From Oceanobacillus limi (GTDB taxonomy: Bacteria; Bacillota; Bacilli; Bacillales; Amphibacillaceae), in contig NZ_FOHE01000007.1 in NCBI RefSeq assembly GCF_900111445.1, positions 62,001-126,000 on the forward strand: a stretch of 64,000 nt of DNA, written 5' to 3'. Below, piece after piece: positions 38,881 to 47,111 of the stretch. A program made the translations under genes and the position numbers. The stretch's first letter is position 1; the number at the start of each line of letters is the position of its first letter. The notes beneath the pieces are model-generated. The model searched no databases. It had not been told where the DNA came from and saw nothing but the letters and a program-made list of their open reading frames with translations.

Positions 38881-39667
38881 TAAAATTGATAGAATTTAAT
38901 CTTTCTTTAGTTTTATGAATTTGCTGCTCTTCATCCTTCTCAAAGTTTTCAGCTCTTAACTTTGCGAAACCAAGTGGATTTCTCTCACAGTGATGATAAT
39001 AATGTCGCATTTTTCTTTCTTTTTCATCTTTTTCAATTTGCCTTTTATTTTTAACACCTAACACCTTTAATGCTCTGTCTAATGTTTTATATACTGAATA
39101 TCCAAAAGCTAATGCTCCTACCCAATAACTTTGCCACCCGATAAAAGCAATTATTATAGATAAAAATAACCATGTATAAAAAGTGAAATCTACTAGATTT
39201 TTTATTTTTTTCATCTCACTTGCTTTCATTTCGGAACTTTGTTCTTTTTCTTTTCTATGTATAAATGGCAAATCACCATATACTTTTTTTATAAATTGAT
39301 CACTTAGCTGCTCTTCGGGAATTTCCTCAACAGAAATACTTCCCCACTTCTTTACAATAGTTCCTTTCTCATTGTTTATATAACCCATAAACACTTTATT
39401 ATCATTTATAGAGATTTTATCACCTTTTCGATCAAAGGACGTGACCATAATTGGTAATGGAAATCTTTTTAGCCACTCAGTTAATTCTTTTTCCTTAATA
39501 TCAATAATTTCCTCTGTAGTTTTAGGAATGTTAATAAACACCAAATTCAAATGAGCAAAATAATAACTTTTGAGGTTGATAGGATGATATTCTACATAAT
39601 AAGTCTCTCTATCTTCTTGTATTTCCTCATAAATATATTCTCTCCAATTCTTTCTGATATACGACAT
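38852..39667 (-). CDS. Hypothetical protein with two central membrane spans
   Basis: The protein of about 271 residues has a soluble N-terminal domain of about 150 residues, two adjacent hydrophobic helices near 170-205 (FTFYTWLFLSIIIAFIGW, then WVGALAFGYSVY), and a highly charged C-terminal tail. I do not recognise a family. ATG 39667 is preceded by AGAGGTG at seven bases and is preferred over GTG 39676. It is the first gene right of site C, in the place that defence genes occupy in the other two modules, but nothing in its sequence shows a defence role. Confidence 0.6.
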   Translation of the reverse strand: MSYIRKNWREYIYEEIQEDRETYYVEYHPINLKSYYFAHLNLVFINIPKTTEEIIDIKEKELTEWLKRFPLPIMVTSFDRKGDKISINDNKVFMGYINNEKGTIVKKWGSISVEEIPEEQLSDQFIKKVYGDLPFIHRKEKEQSSEMKASEMKKIKNLVDFTFYTWLFLSIIIAFIGWQSYWVGALAFGYSVYKTLDRALKVLGVKNKRQIEKDEKERKMRHYYHHCERNPLGFAKLRAENFEKDEEQQIHKTKERLNSINFKKEPTTFDR

Positions 39668-39738
39668 CTGGTACACACCTCTAACTTTGTAACGACTTGT
39701 TATTCTACATCACTAATAATTCAATCATAAATAATAAA

Positions 39739-39775
39739 AGAGCCACCGATGATCCCTGTGTGTCACCGGTGGCCT
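39739..39775 (-). terminator. Terminator upstream of the 38852 gene
   Basis: GCCACCG...CGGTGGC forms a stem whose minus-strand 3' side continues into TCTTTTATTA. It would end the transcript of the gene at 39996. The rest of 39776-39995 holds nothing I recognise. Confidence 0.7.
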
Positions 39776-39995
39776 TGCCGTATGTCAGACATACAATTAC
39801 AGTATATAATTTTTGTATATTAAAGTAAACTTTTGAAAAAAATCATCTTTTAAGCATTTTGGGACGGTAAAATACGCGAAAAACTTAGATGGTAAGTTAG
39901 TACCCTTATAGCATTTTTCCCGGATAGGAAAAATAATTGTTTTACACCTTGTCGTAAAAGCTCAATTTCTCTGCTAGTTATTTAATAATGTCCCC

Positions 39996-40292
39996 TTATT
40001 TCATAGCCATTTCCAATTTAGTTCCGTTGCTTTTTATAAATTTAACTATTTTTGTGATATTTTTATTATCCCTGCTGATGCGTGTTGGATCTTTAATAGT
40101 CACTTTATTCACTTTGCCTCTCTTAACATCATCTAACAATACTTTTAGCGCAGGTAGTGAATTGGGATTAGTTTTACCACTATAACCTTCATCCTTATAA
40201 TAAACTGTTCCATCCGCTGCACTCACTTTAAAACTCACTTTTCCATTAGAGGATTTATTACGTACATAGATTGCATTAACTTGATTAGTCAT
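39996..40292 (-). CDS. Stand-alone resolvase-like mini-protein lacking the catalytic serine
   Basis: The 98-residue protein resembles the catalytic domain of serine recombinases: AIYVRNKSS at the start, then KDEGYSGKTN, ALKVLLDDVKRGKVNKVTI and PTRISRDNKN, in the same order as [18 protein letters not shown] and SRLSRN of the large recombinase at 59270. The catalytic serine position (YVRVS in active enzymes) reads YVRNK, about 20 residues after it are missing, and no DNA-binding domain follows. AAAGGAAG nine bases before the ATG suggests that it is translated. A role as a decoy or dimer partner is possible but unproven. Confidence 0.6.
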   Translation of the reverse strand: MTNQVNAIYVRNKSSNGKVSFKVSAADGTVYYKDEGYSGKTNPNSLPALKVLLDDVKRGKVNKVTIKDPTRISRDNKNITKIVKFIKSNGTKLEMAMK

Positions 40293-40408
40293 TTAAAATC
40301 TTCCTTTCTTATTAGCATTATCCTTAACACTTCCCATTTTCGCCATGGCCACAGTTATATTTGATTTTTCTACATGATTACAAACTCAACTCCTTTTTTA
40401 TAAACTAG

Positions 40409-40467
40409 AAAAACCCCCAACAATTAGAACTACACTGTTTCTGTGTAAGTTTATTGTTGGGGGTTTC
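40409..40467 (-). terminator. Terminator of the XRE gene
   Basis: AAACCCCCAACAAT...ATTGTTGGGGGTTT is a strong stem downstream of the XRE gene read leftward. Confidence 0.8.
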
Positions 40468-40540
40468 CCTTTTCCGTTTATTAAGTTATTAATATAATAA
40501 ATCATGGATTTATAAAATTCAACCCACATATTAAATTTTG

Positions 40541-40885
40541 TTAAAACGGTTTAGATATAGACCTAAGAAAGTTATATAGCGTCTGTTTCTGCTCTCCATC
40601 AAGTCCTGAAATTAAATACATTAAATTTTCCTCAGTATTACCTTCACAGTCTCCTACAGCTTTACGATTATTCCTTCTTTCAAGTTCGAGAAAAAATTGA
40701 CTTAATGAAATGTTAAATTCCCTACATATTTTTGAAAGAAGCTCTATTGAAATTTCATTCATGCCAGTTTCAATCTTCGATAAAGTCGGTTGTGTAACAC
40801 CAATTTTTTTTGTGAGTTCAATCATGGTAATTTCCTTACCTTTTCTTATACTTCTAATTAGCTTTCCGATTTCTATTTTATTCAT
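40541..40885 (-). CDS. XRE family transcriptional regulator
   Basis: The 114-residue protein has an N-terminal Cro/C1-type helix-turn-helix (IGKLIRSIRKGKEITMIEL, then GVTQPTLSKIETG near residue 30) and a short C-terminal region. It is divergent from the plus-strand gene group starting at 41046, and the shared 160-bp promoter region holds a hexamer repeat. It is the likely repressor of that group and perhaps of the replication genes. Start at ATG 40885 gives a complete helix-turn-helix. Confidence 0.82.
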   Translation of the reverse strand: MNKIEIGKLIRSIRKGKEITMIELTKKIGVTQPTLSKIETGMNEISIELLSKICREFNISLSQFFLELERRNNRKAVGDCEGNTEENLMYLISGLDGEQKQTLYNFLRSISKPF

Positions 40886-40902
40886 TTTACTACCTCATAC
40901 AA

Positions 40903-40930
40903 TTTATATTTATATTTATATTTATATTTA
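40903..40930. repeat. Hexamer microsatellite in the divergent promoter region
   Basis: Four perfect TTTATA units plus TTTA lie 17 bases upstream of the XRE start. Slippage could change promoter spacing for one or both divergent genes. Confidence 0.7.
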
Positions 40931-41045
40931 CTTATCTTTCTATATCGTATCTATTTTTGATTTTACAATCAATATATTTTATTGTATTATTTCTGTACGG
41001 GAATATAATATAGGTTTAAGGAATAAAAGAAAGAGAGGGTGCTTG

Positions 41046-41333
41046 ATGGTTAACAAAAGAAATACGGTGGATCGAGATTTTATTATTAATACTAAATTTG
41101 AAGAACTTTTTACAAGTGATGAATTTGCAACCCAAACTGAATCGTTATTCAAAGAGGTAAAAGAATTGTTGTCCCCATACACATTACAGTTAAATAAAGA
41201 CGCTCAGTTGCTTCTATTTGATCAAGTAGATGAAGTAATTTATAACACAGTATATAAACAAGCTAAGCTAGCTTATTACCGGGCATTTAATGAGGCATAC
41301 TTAGTGAACAAAAATATTATGGAAAATAATTAA
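41046..41333 (+). CDS. Hypothetical small protein
   Basis: The 95-residue protein begins at ATG 41046 with GAGAGGGTG upstream; the longer open frame to the left is only repeat-derived. It is helical and charged (KFEELFTSDEFATQTESLF, then LLLFDQVDEVIYNTVYKQAK), similar in style to small plasmid or phage accessory proteins. No family is recognised. It leads a group of four plus-strand genes divergent from the XRE regulator. Confidence 0.6.
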   Translation: MVNKRNTVDRDFIINTKFEELFTSDEFATQTESLFKEVKELLSPYTLQLNKDAQLLLFDQVDEVIYNTVYKQAKLAYYRAFNEAYLVNKNIMENN

Positions 41334-41350
41334 AGCGAGGTATATATGTT

Positions 41351-41644
41351 ATGAACCAATTTGAAGGACAAGTCGTAATAGATGTTTCTACTCTGGTAGA
41401 AACAGGTACTGATGATATGCAGAATAAAGCACATGAAAATTTCTCCTATGGTGTAATGAATGAAATAATGCTTATATTAGCCAATAAAGGATATATTACA
41501 GAATCAATCAGCATGGACTTAAAAGATAACGGAGTTGTGAATGAAAATTTAGTTGAGCATCATCAATCAGTGATAAATAAAGCAAATAAAGATATTGGAT
41601 GGGTTTATAACAAGTCAAATATCCATACAACCCGATTAGACTAA
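41351..41644 (+). CDS. Hypothetical small protein
   Basis: The 97-residue protein begins with ATG 41351, with GCGAGG nine bases upstream, only 17 bases after the previous stop. It has no membrane span or known motif. Tight spacing suggests co-transcription with the gene at 41046. Confidence 0.55.
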   Translation: MNQFEGQVVIDVSTLVETGTDDMQNKAHENFSYGVMNEIMLILANKGYITESISMDLKDNGVVNENLVEHHQSVINKANKDIGWVYNKSNIHTTRLD

Positions 41645-41725
41645 TGCTTTATGGCTTAAAATTTCTCTTAACTAGTTAACTACCATATAGAGCCTTTCTA
41701 AATTACTAAAGGATGTATTAATAAA

Positions 41726-42331
41726 ATGTTGGAATTAACTTTTGTTGGAAAAATTCAAAGCTCTTACTTAATGAAATGCACTTATAATGAAGAATACGAA
41801 GAGTATGAAGCTTTGTTTCTAAGACCACTTTTTAAATCAGATAAGGAATGGCATTTGATAGAAGTGAAAAGGGTGTATGAAGGTAACTTGCGCTTTGAAG
41901 TTAAACTCTCAAATGATCATTTAAAAAGATTAACAAAAAAAGCTATGTTGGAAATTAATGATGCTTTTGAGAGTAATCGATTTATTAGTTTTAATAACAG
42001 ATCAACATTCATAGATAACCTAAACGGAGAAGAATGTTTGCCTATGTACCATTTAGTAGCGAAAGAATCACAAGAATTTATAGAAACCTATTTAAAATTC
42101 TATTGCGAGAATTATTTAAACAGGGAACTCAACAATGCACTCCCAGTTGATGTCATTTTTAATAGAGAATCTGCATCAATACGGTTTCAACTTCCTTTCG
42201 CAGAGTTTCCCCCCAGCATTCATATAAACACTGTATTAAAAAACTGGAATAATTCTAAAGAATTTATAGATGAAATATTGAGTTCCCTTAATAACTTTTT
42301 TCCATCTAAAAACAAAACCTTTTTCAATTAG
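41726..42331 (+). CDS. Hypothetical protein
   Basis: The 201-residue protein is acidic with mixed helices and strands and no hydrophobic span. The ATG at 41726 has AAGGATG upstream at somewhat long distance. I recognise no family. It continues the plus-strand accessory group. Confidence 0.55.
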   Translation: MLELTFVGKIQSSYLMKCTYNEEYEEYEALFLRPLFKSDKEWHLIEVKRVYEGNLRFEVKLSNDHLKRLTKKAMLEINDAFESNRFISFNNRSTFIDNLNGEECLPMYHLVAKESQEFIETYLKFYCENYLNRELNNALPVDVIFNRESASIRFQLPFAEFPPSIHINTVLKNWNNSKEFIDEILSSLNNFFPSKNKTFFN

Positions 42332-42393
42332 AAATTCATAAATCTTAATCATGACTCATATTCTATCAAAAAAAATATTTTTGAGGTGAAATA

Positions 42394-42528
42394 ATGAGAT
42401 TGTTTAGTTCGAAACGAGCATTCAAAGAGCTAAGTAATGAAGAAGTAAGTAAACTCTTTATAAAAGTAGCAAGGAAGTCTTCTAGGAAAAACGGTATGAA
42501 ATTAGTAGGAATAAGAACAGTAAAGTAA
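42394..42528 (+). CDS. Small basic protein of 44 residues
   Basis: An ATG with TTGAGGTGA eight bases upstream opens a 44-codon frame starting MRLFSSKRAFKELSNEEVSK and ending in a lysine/arginine-rich tail. A terminator follows directly. The strong ribosome binding site and position at the end of the group argue that it is real; its function is unknown. Confidence 0.5.
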   Translation: MRLFSSKRAFKELSNEEVSKLFIKVARKSSRKNGMKLVGIRTVK

Positions 42529-42530
42529 TA

Positions 42531-42584
42531 AAGAACCCCAAACACACAATAATCATGAAAAGATTTGTGAGGTTTGGGGTTCTT
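42531..42584. terminator. Bidirectional terminator between accessory and replication genes
   Basis: AAGAACCCCAAAC...GTTTGGGGTTCTT is a strong stem serving both the plus-strand group and the minus-strand DnaC-like gene. Confidence 0.85.
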
Positions 42585-42601
42585 TGGCGAATATACATTT
42601 T

Positions 42602-43456
42602 TTAAAAGAATTTATTAATTATTTGCTCGTTGTCTCTTAAAGATAATTTTGTTCTAACACTTTCTTCAGGCATTGGAAGAGGGAATGTCATCTTTTCAAT
42701 TCGACTCCCTACACGTCCATTCTTATACTTAGAATCTAAATTTCCAATGCCAATATTTGAAGTAATAATGGTGATCTTTTTTGAATTCATTCTAGTATCT
42801 AGAATCTGAGTGAAAATTTCTTCGGACCAATCTGAAACCTTCTCTACACCAAGATCATCAATTAATAGTACCTCTACTTCACCAAAATACTTCAACAATT
42901 CATAAGAGTTAGAATTTGAACTCTCAGTAAATGTGTTTTTTATCTCGTTTAGCATATTAACAGAAGTAATATACAATCCAGAGACATTATACTCTCTTAT
43001 TAGTGCATTTAAGATACTAACAGACAGACGAGTTTTTCCTGATCCTTTTATTTCTCCAGATAAATATATTCCCTTTCCTGCTTCACTAAAATCACAGTAG
43101 TTTTCAACAAATTTTATTGCAAAATGTTTGGCAATTTTCGCCTTCTGCACGTTATCCGCTTCATCATATATTTCGTATTCAAAAGAATTAACTGTTGCAT
43201 CTTGTAGGTCTAGTGGTATTTTGGCAGTATCCAATTTTCGTAATTGTTTCTTCTGTTCCCTGCAAGGACAAGGGTATGCAATAGTTTCACCATCATTAAC
43301 AACTACGATTAGACCACTCCCATCACACTTTCGCACTACACATTTATCAGAAACTGCTGTCAAGATCTGCTTCCCAATTGCTTCCGAGACTTTTTGTCCA
43401 GTCCGGTTCTCTAACTTTTTTAAAATCTCCTCGAATTTGTTGTTTACCTGCTCCAT
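42602..43456 (-). CDS. DnaC/IstB-like AAA+ helicase loader
   Basis: The 284-residue protein has an N-terminal region with cysteines C39, C44, C63 and C65 that may bind zinc, then an AAA+ domain with Walker A GEIKGSGKT near residue 135 and Walker B VLLIDDLGVEK near 195, and a C-terminal RVGSRIEKM sensor-like segment. This is the DnaC/DnaI loader layout of phages and plasmids. The ATG at 43456 has GGAGGG upstream and lies inside the preceding gene (110-bp overlap). With its partner it likely loads the host replicative helicase at an origin of the element. Confidence 0.8.
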   Translation of the reverse strand: MEQVNNKFEEILKKLENRTGQKVSEAIGKQILTAVSDKCVVRKCDGSGLIVVVNDGETIAYPCPCREQKKQLRKLDTAKIPLDLQDATVNSFEYEIYDEADNVQKAKIAKHFAIKFVENYCDFSEAGKGIYLSGEIKGSGKTRLSVSILNALIREYNVSGLYITSVNMLNEIKNTFTESSNSNSYELLKYFGEVEVLLIDDLGVEKVSDWSEEIFTQILDTRMNSKKITIITSNIGIGNLDSKYKNGRVGSRIEKMTFPLPMPEESVRTKLSLRDNEQIINKFF

Positions 43457-44297
43457 TTTTATAATTACCCTCCAACTTGTTTTTGTTTTGGTTAATTTTG
43501 CTTAATATATATTTTTCAACATAGCCAAAAGCCCTTATATTTTTATCTTGGTTTTCCTTAAAACAGGTAGATATTAACTTAAACAATTCATTCGAATTTA
43601 AATTCAGTCTAACAACCCGTTCGATTGCTTCAATATCATTACTAGTCAACTGTTTTCTACTATTAAATTTCAAGAAATGCGCTCCAATGTTTTCTACATA
43701 AGTTGAAGTATTGTATGAATAAGAATTGCTTGAAGTAATCTCTGGTATAGCTCCTATATTTCGCATGCTCTGATCCGTATGATACAGTTTCAAATCTGTC
43801 GTTTTTTCCTTCGAGTCTTTATTTTGCAGGTTAGTACCCATAACTTTGCAATGATATTCCCAATCTATTAGTGAGTCATAATCAAGACGGTATCCTAACT
43901 CTATTAAATCCCTCAATATCTTATTAGTGTTCGGGCGATACTGAAATGTCTTATCATATTTAACTTTGGGATTGTTTCTTTCCAATAAATAGCCCCTCGA
44001 AACGATTACACTAATATGACGTCTAATTGTTGTAGCATCTACCTTTAGTAGTATTTCATTCGATAGTTCTTCTGCTTTTTTATAAATCCAGCCGTTCTTC
44101 ACTTGGTCTGCCTTATTTATATCAATTTCTTTTTCACTAAAATACTGTTCTTCCTCATAAAACGATATATAATCATGCCGCCTCACTACCCAGTAAAGCA
44201 TTTGGTTTAAGATAAGTGCTTTCTTTGCACATCCTAATAACTCAACTAATTCTTCTTTAATTACTGCTCTTTTCCAGATTTCTTTCTTTATTTTCAT
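43347..44297 (-). CDS. Replication initiation-like protein (DnaD/replisome organiser type)
   Basis: The protein of about 316 residues has an N-terminal winged-helix region (LVELLGCAKKALILNQML and ATTIRRHISVIVSRGYLLER near residues 15-105) and a charged C-terminal part with DIEAIERVVRLNLNSNELF. This is the style of phage replisome organisers that act together with a DnaC-like loader, whose gene overlaps its 3' end. Start ATG 44297 has AAAGGAT just upstream. The exact family is not certain, but context supports a replication role. Confidence 0.65.
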   Translation of the reverse strand: MKIKKEIWKRAVIKEELVELLGCAKKALILNQMLYWVVRRHDYISFYEEEQYFSEKEIDINKADQVKNGWIYKKAEELSNEILLKVDATTIRRHISVIVSRGYLLERNNPKVKYDKTFQYRPNTNKILRDLIELGYRLDYDSLIDWEYHCKVMGTNLQNKDSKEKTTDLKLYHTDQSMRNIGAIPEITSSNSYSYNTSTYVENIGAHFLKFNSRKQLTSNDIEAIERVVRLNLNSNELFKLISTCFKENQDKNIRAFGYVEKYILSKINQNKNKLEGNYKNGAGKQQIRGDFKKVREPDWTKSLGSNWEADLDSSF

Positions 44298-44321
44298 CAC
44301 ATCCTTTCAAAAGAATATAAA

Positions 44322-44372
44322 AAAGTCCCCAATACTTAACACAAATAGCATGTTTAAGAAAATGGGGACTTC
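44322..44372. terminator. Terminator-like hairpin upstream of the replication pair
   Basis: AAGTCCCCA...TGGGGACTT forms a stem with T-rich flanks, 25 bases upstream of the replication operon start. Confidence 0.7.
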
Positions 44373-44794
44373 CCTTTTTGAATTTAATTTAATTGACTTC
44401 TACTCTCCATAATGGAGATTTTTAACTCTTTTATGGATCCACTCCTTCCATTTATTTTTGAACATTATACTTTTGAGTTTATATATTTCTAGCCTTATTT
44501 TAAATTTTTTAAGAAAAAATTTAAAATATTACTTGGATACATGTTATTTAACTATATCTTTCTATAAATAAACTCCCATTAAAGAATCAATAACTTTAAT
44601 AAATTTTTTCTAAAGTAATGATAACCCATCTTATCAATACCTAGATTAATGACGAAAAAAGTGGAAAGTACATAGTCTAAGAAACAGTGGGCATTTTCTT
44701 AAAGAGCCGCTTAGTTATAAAATTCTCACAACAGAAAGTATAATTTTATATGATTGCAGACGATTTGTAAGGAGGATGAAAGTAAAAGTAAAAC
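44373..44794. other. AT-rich gene-free stretch
   Basis: Between the hairpin and the dead tyrosine recombinase gene there is no frame with a ribosome binding site. The sequence is very AT-rich (for example long A/T runs near 44490-44530) and has no clear repeats. It could contain the origin used by the replication pair or the promoter of the recombinase. Confidence 0.35.
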
Positions 44795-45768
44795 ATGAGC
44801 AACGATTATGAACTTCAAACAAAACAGTCAAATGAACTATCTACTCATTTCCAAGAACTTCAAAGTGAAGCACGCGAATATCTTACAAACTCAAAAGCCA
44901 ACAATACGAAAAGAGCCTATGGATCTGATTGAAAACAATTTGAAGAATGGTGTCAGTTACATTCTGTTTCGTAATTACCAGCTGAATCAGAAACGCTCGT
45001 ATATTACATAACAATGCTTGGAAAAATCAAAAAGGCCTCAACAATTAAACGAAAAATGGCCGCAATCTCTCAACGTCACGAAACTGCCGGGTATTCAAGT
45101 CCAACCAAGACCACCCTCGTTCGAAATGTATGGGAGGGACTGCAACGAAAGATCGGCATTAAAGAAGAAGGTAGGGAAGCGCTTTGGCTTCATGAATTGC
45201 GTCAAGTAATAGAACACCTTCCAAACAATAAATTGATTGGGATTCGGAACCGCGCCTTACTTGTTATTGGTTGGGCAGGAGCCTTACGACGAAGTGAATT
45301 AGTAGGTGTAAATATTGAGGATATATCCGAAACACGAGACGGATTGATACTCCACTTAAATCGAAGTAAAACAGATCAGAAAGGTGAAGGACATGATGTT
45401 GCCTTACCTTTTGGTTCGAACCCGCTTACGTGTCCAGTTCGTAGTTTTGAGGATTGGGTATCAGCTGCTGACATTAAAGAGGGACCTGTGTTTAGACGTA
45501 TCGACAGACATGAAAATATCATGGATAGATTATCGGCTCAATCTGTGCGGCTAATTGTAAAGAAATGTTGTGAAGACGTTGGCTTAGATCCAAAGCGTTA
45601 TGGGGCGCACAGTTTAAGGTCAGGATTCTGTTCGCAAGCCGCTCGTTTTGGCAAAGCGGAACATCAAATTATGAAGCGGACGAGGCATAAGAGAAGCAAT
45701 TCGCTACAACGTTATATAAAAAAGGCAACTTATTTGAGGATAATGCTGCATCGGGGATTGGACTTTAA
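44795..45768 (+). pseudogene. Tyrosine recombinase (XerD-like), inactivated
   Basis: AGGAGG and ATG 44795 open a frame (MSNDYELQTKQ) that would encode a phage-type integrase of about 324 residues. It is broken by TGA at 44930 (expected Trp in SDWKQFEEWC), TAA at 44972 (expected Ser) and a one-base deletion near 45730, just before the expected C-terminal stop at 45766-45768. Recognisable residues remain: AGALRRSE (first Arg), HSLRSGF (His-x-x-Arg) and SLQRYIKK with the active-site Tyr. The unbroken middle part from 45014 could not make a working enzyme. Confidence 0.85.
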
Positions 45769-45791
45769 TAAAAATCCTATAAATAACATGA

Positions 45792-45827
45792 AGACCGGCC
45801 AAAACTTATATATGCATGGCCGGTTTA
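45792..45827. terminator. Terminator of hsdS
   Basis: AGACCGGCCA...TGGCCGGTTT is a GC-rich stem between the dead recombinase and the convergent hsdS gene. Confidence 0.8.
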
Positions 45828-45830
45828 GTA

Positions 45831-47111
45831 TTAATTGAACATCTGTTGCATAAATCCTTTCTTTTGTTTCAGTAATAAAGATAATTTCTCCTCTTCTTTC
45901 TCAAGCTTTTTATCAATACCTGATAAAAGAATTATTATCTTCTGTTGTTCACCAACCGAAGGAATTTCTATATTCATTTTTAACAATTCCGTTTTAGACA
46001 AGTTAAATCTCGTAGATCCTTGTGCTAAGAGTGTAATTTTCCTTCTATATTCTGCGGAACGTAATAAATAAACTAGAAATTCAGGTAAGACACTTTCATC
46101 ATTTAATCTATAACCAAAACAAAAGCTGTTTAAATAGATATTCTGTTCTTCAGCCCCCCAATAAGAAGCCATCCCTACTTCATTTGGTACTTCTGAAGAA
46201 GTTGTAAATAAAATATCACCTTTTAAAACTTGATTTTGTTTCTTACCATCACTTAGGTCTACTTTTTCAATCCCTGTTGTTTTGGCTTTTACATTTGCAT
46301 ATACATTCTTATAAGTAATATATAGGCCTGAACCAACTCCAAAATCCTTACTGGACTTTCCACTCAATCCTGTATAAGTTGTACCTATGGACTTTAGGGG
46401 TTTGTGTCTCCACTTCGGAAACAACTCCCCATTCTCATTTTTAAATCTAAGCTTCTGTAAAAAAATTTTCTGCATCATACCTTTTTTGAATAACTTCACT
46501 TGTTCAATCTTTTCTTCTTGTTTTTTTATTCTCTTTTCAAGAAAAGAAAAGAAAGAAGATATTTTATTTTGTTCTTCCATTGTGGGAATTCTTACTGGTA
46601 AATCTGCAATATCATTTTGTCCTATAGTTGTCATTGTACCTGTCTTGGCTCTACTCATAAAAAATTTTCTTGCTACTCTAGATAGACAATACAACTTTAA
46701 AAAATATGGGTTTACCAAATTAATATTGGGACGTACTCTCATAATATGATCATCGAATACCAGTTTTGAATCTGAATCTATATTAATATTACAATGAGCT
46801 ATTCCCTCTAATTTCAAAGAACTTCGTGTGAAAAAAATATCTCCTTTCAAAACTTTATATTTATTAAACACCGACTCAGAAATATCTACATATTCTAATA
46901 AATCAGTCTTGATATAATCCTCATCATATAAATTAACGACATTAATAAATTTTACATCTAACTCATTTCTTCCGGGACGGTTTGTCATTCCATTCTTTAT
47001 GCCATCAGTACTTAAACTTATTAAATCTTTAACAATAGGAGTATCTTGATATTCTTTAAAGCGTAATAGTTCCACTTCCTTATCTATATTAATTATCTTT
47101 TTATTTACCAT
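45831..47111 (-). CDS. hsdS: Type I restriction system specificity subunit
   Basis: The 426-residue protein has two target-recognition domains, each followed by a coiled-coil spacer (EEQNKISSFFSFLEKRIKKQEEKIEQ near residue 180 and VGEQQKIIILLSGIDKKLEKEEEKL near 395). It sets the DNA sequence recognised by the HsdM/HsdR complex; the target cannot be read from sequence. It overlaps hsdM by 11 bases and is the last gene of the operon. Length and domain order are usual. Confidence 0.88.
   Translation of the reverse strand: MVNKKIINIDKEVELLRFKEYQDTPIVKDLISLSTDGIKNGMTNRPGRNELDVKFINVVNLYDEDYIKTDLLEYVDISESVFNKYKVLKGDIFFTRSSLKLEGIAHCNINIDSDSKLVFDDHIMRVRPNINLVNPYFLKLYCLSRVARKFFMSRAKTGTMTTIGQNDIADLPVRIPTMEEQNKISSFFSFLEKRIKKQEEKIEQVKLFKKGMMQKIFLQKLRFKNENGELFPKWRHKPLKSIGTTYTGLSGKSSKDFGVGSGLYITYKNVYANVKAKTTGIEKVDLSDGKKQNQVLKGDILFTTSSEVPNEVGMASYWGAEEQNIYLNSFCFGYRLNDESVLPEFLVYLLRSAEYRRKITLLAQGSTRFNLSKTELLKMNIEIPSVGEQQKIIILLSGIDKKLEKEEEKLSLLLKQKKGFMQQMFN

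Noticed and set aside
40710-41045. N-terminal extension of the 41046 gene
   Set aside because: The extension is antisense to the XRE gene and includes repeat-derived Tyr-Ile codons; ATG 41046 has a proper ribosome binding site.
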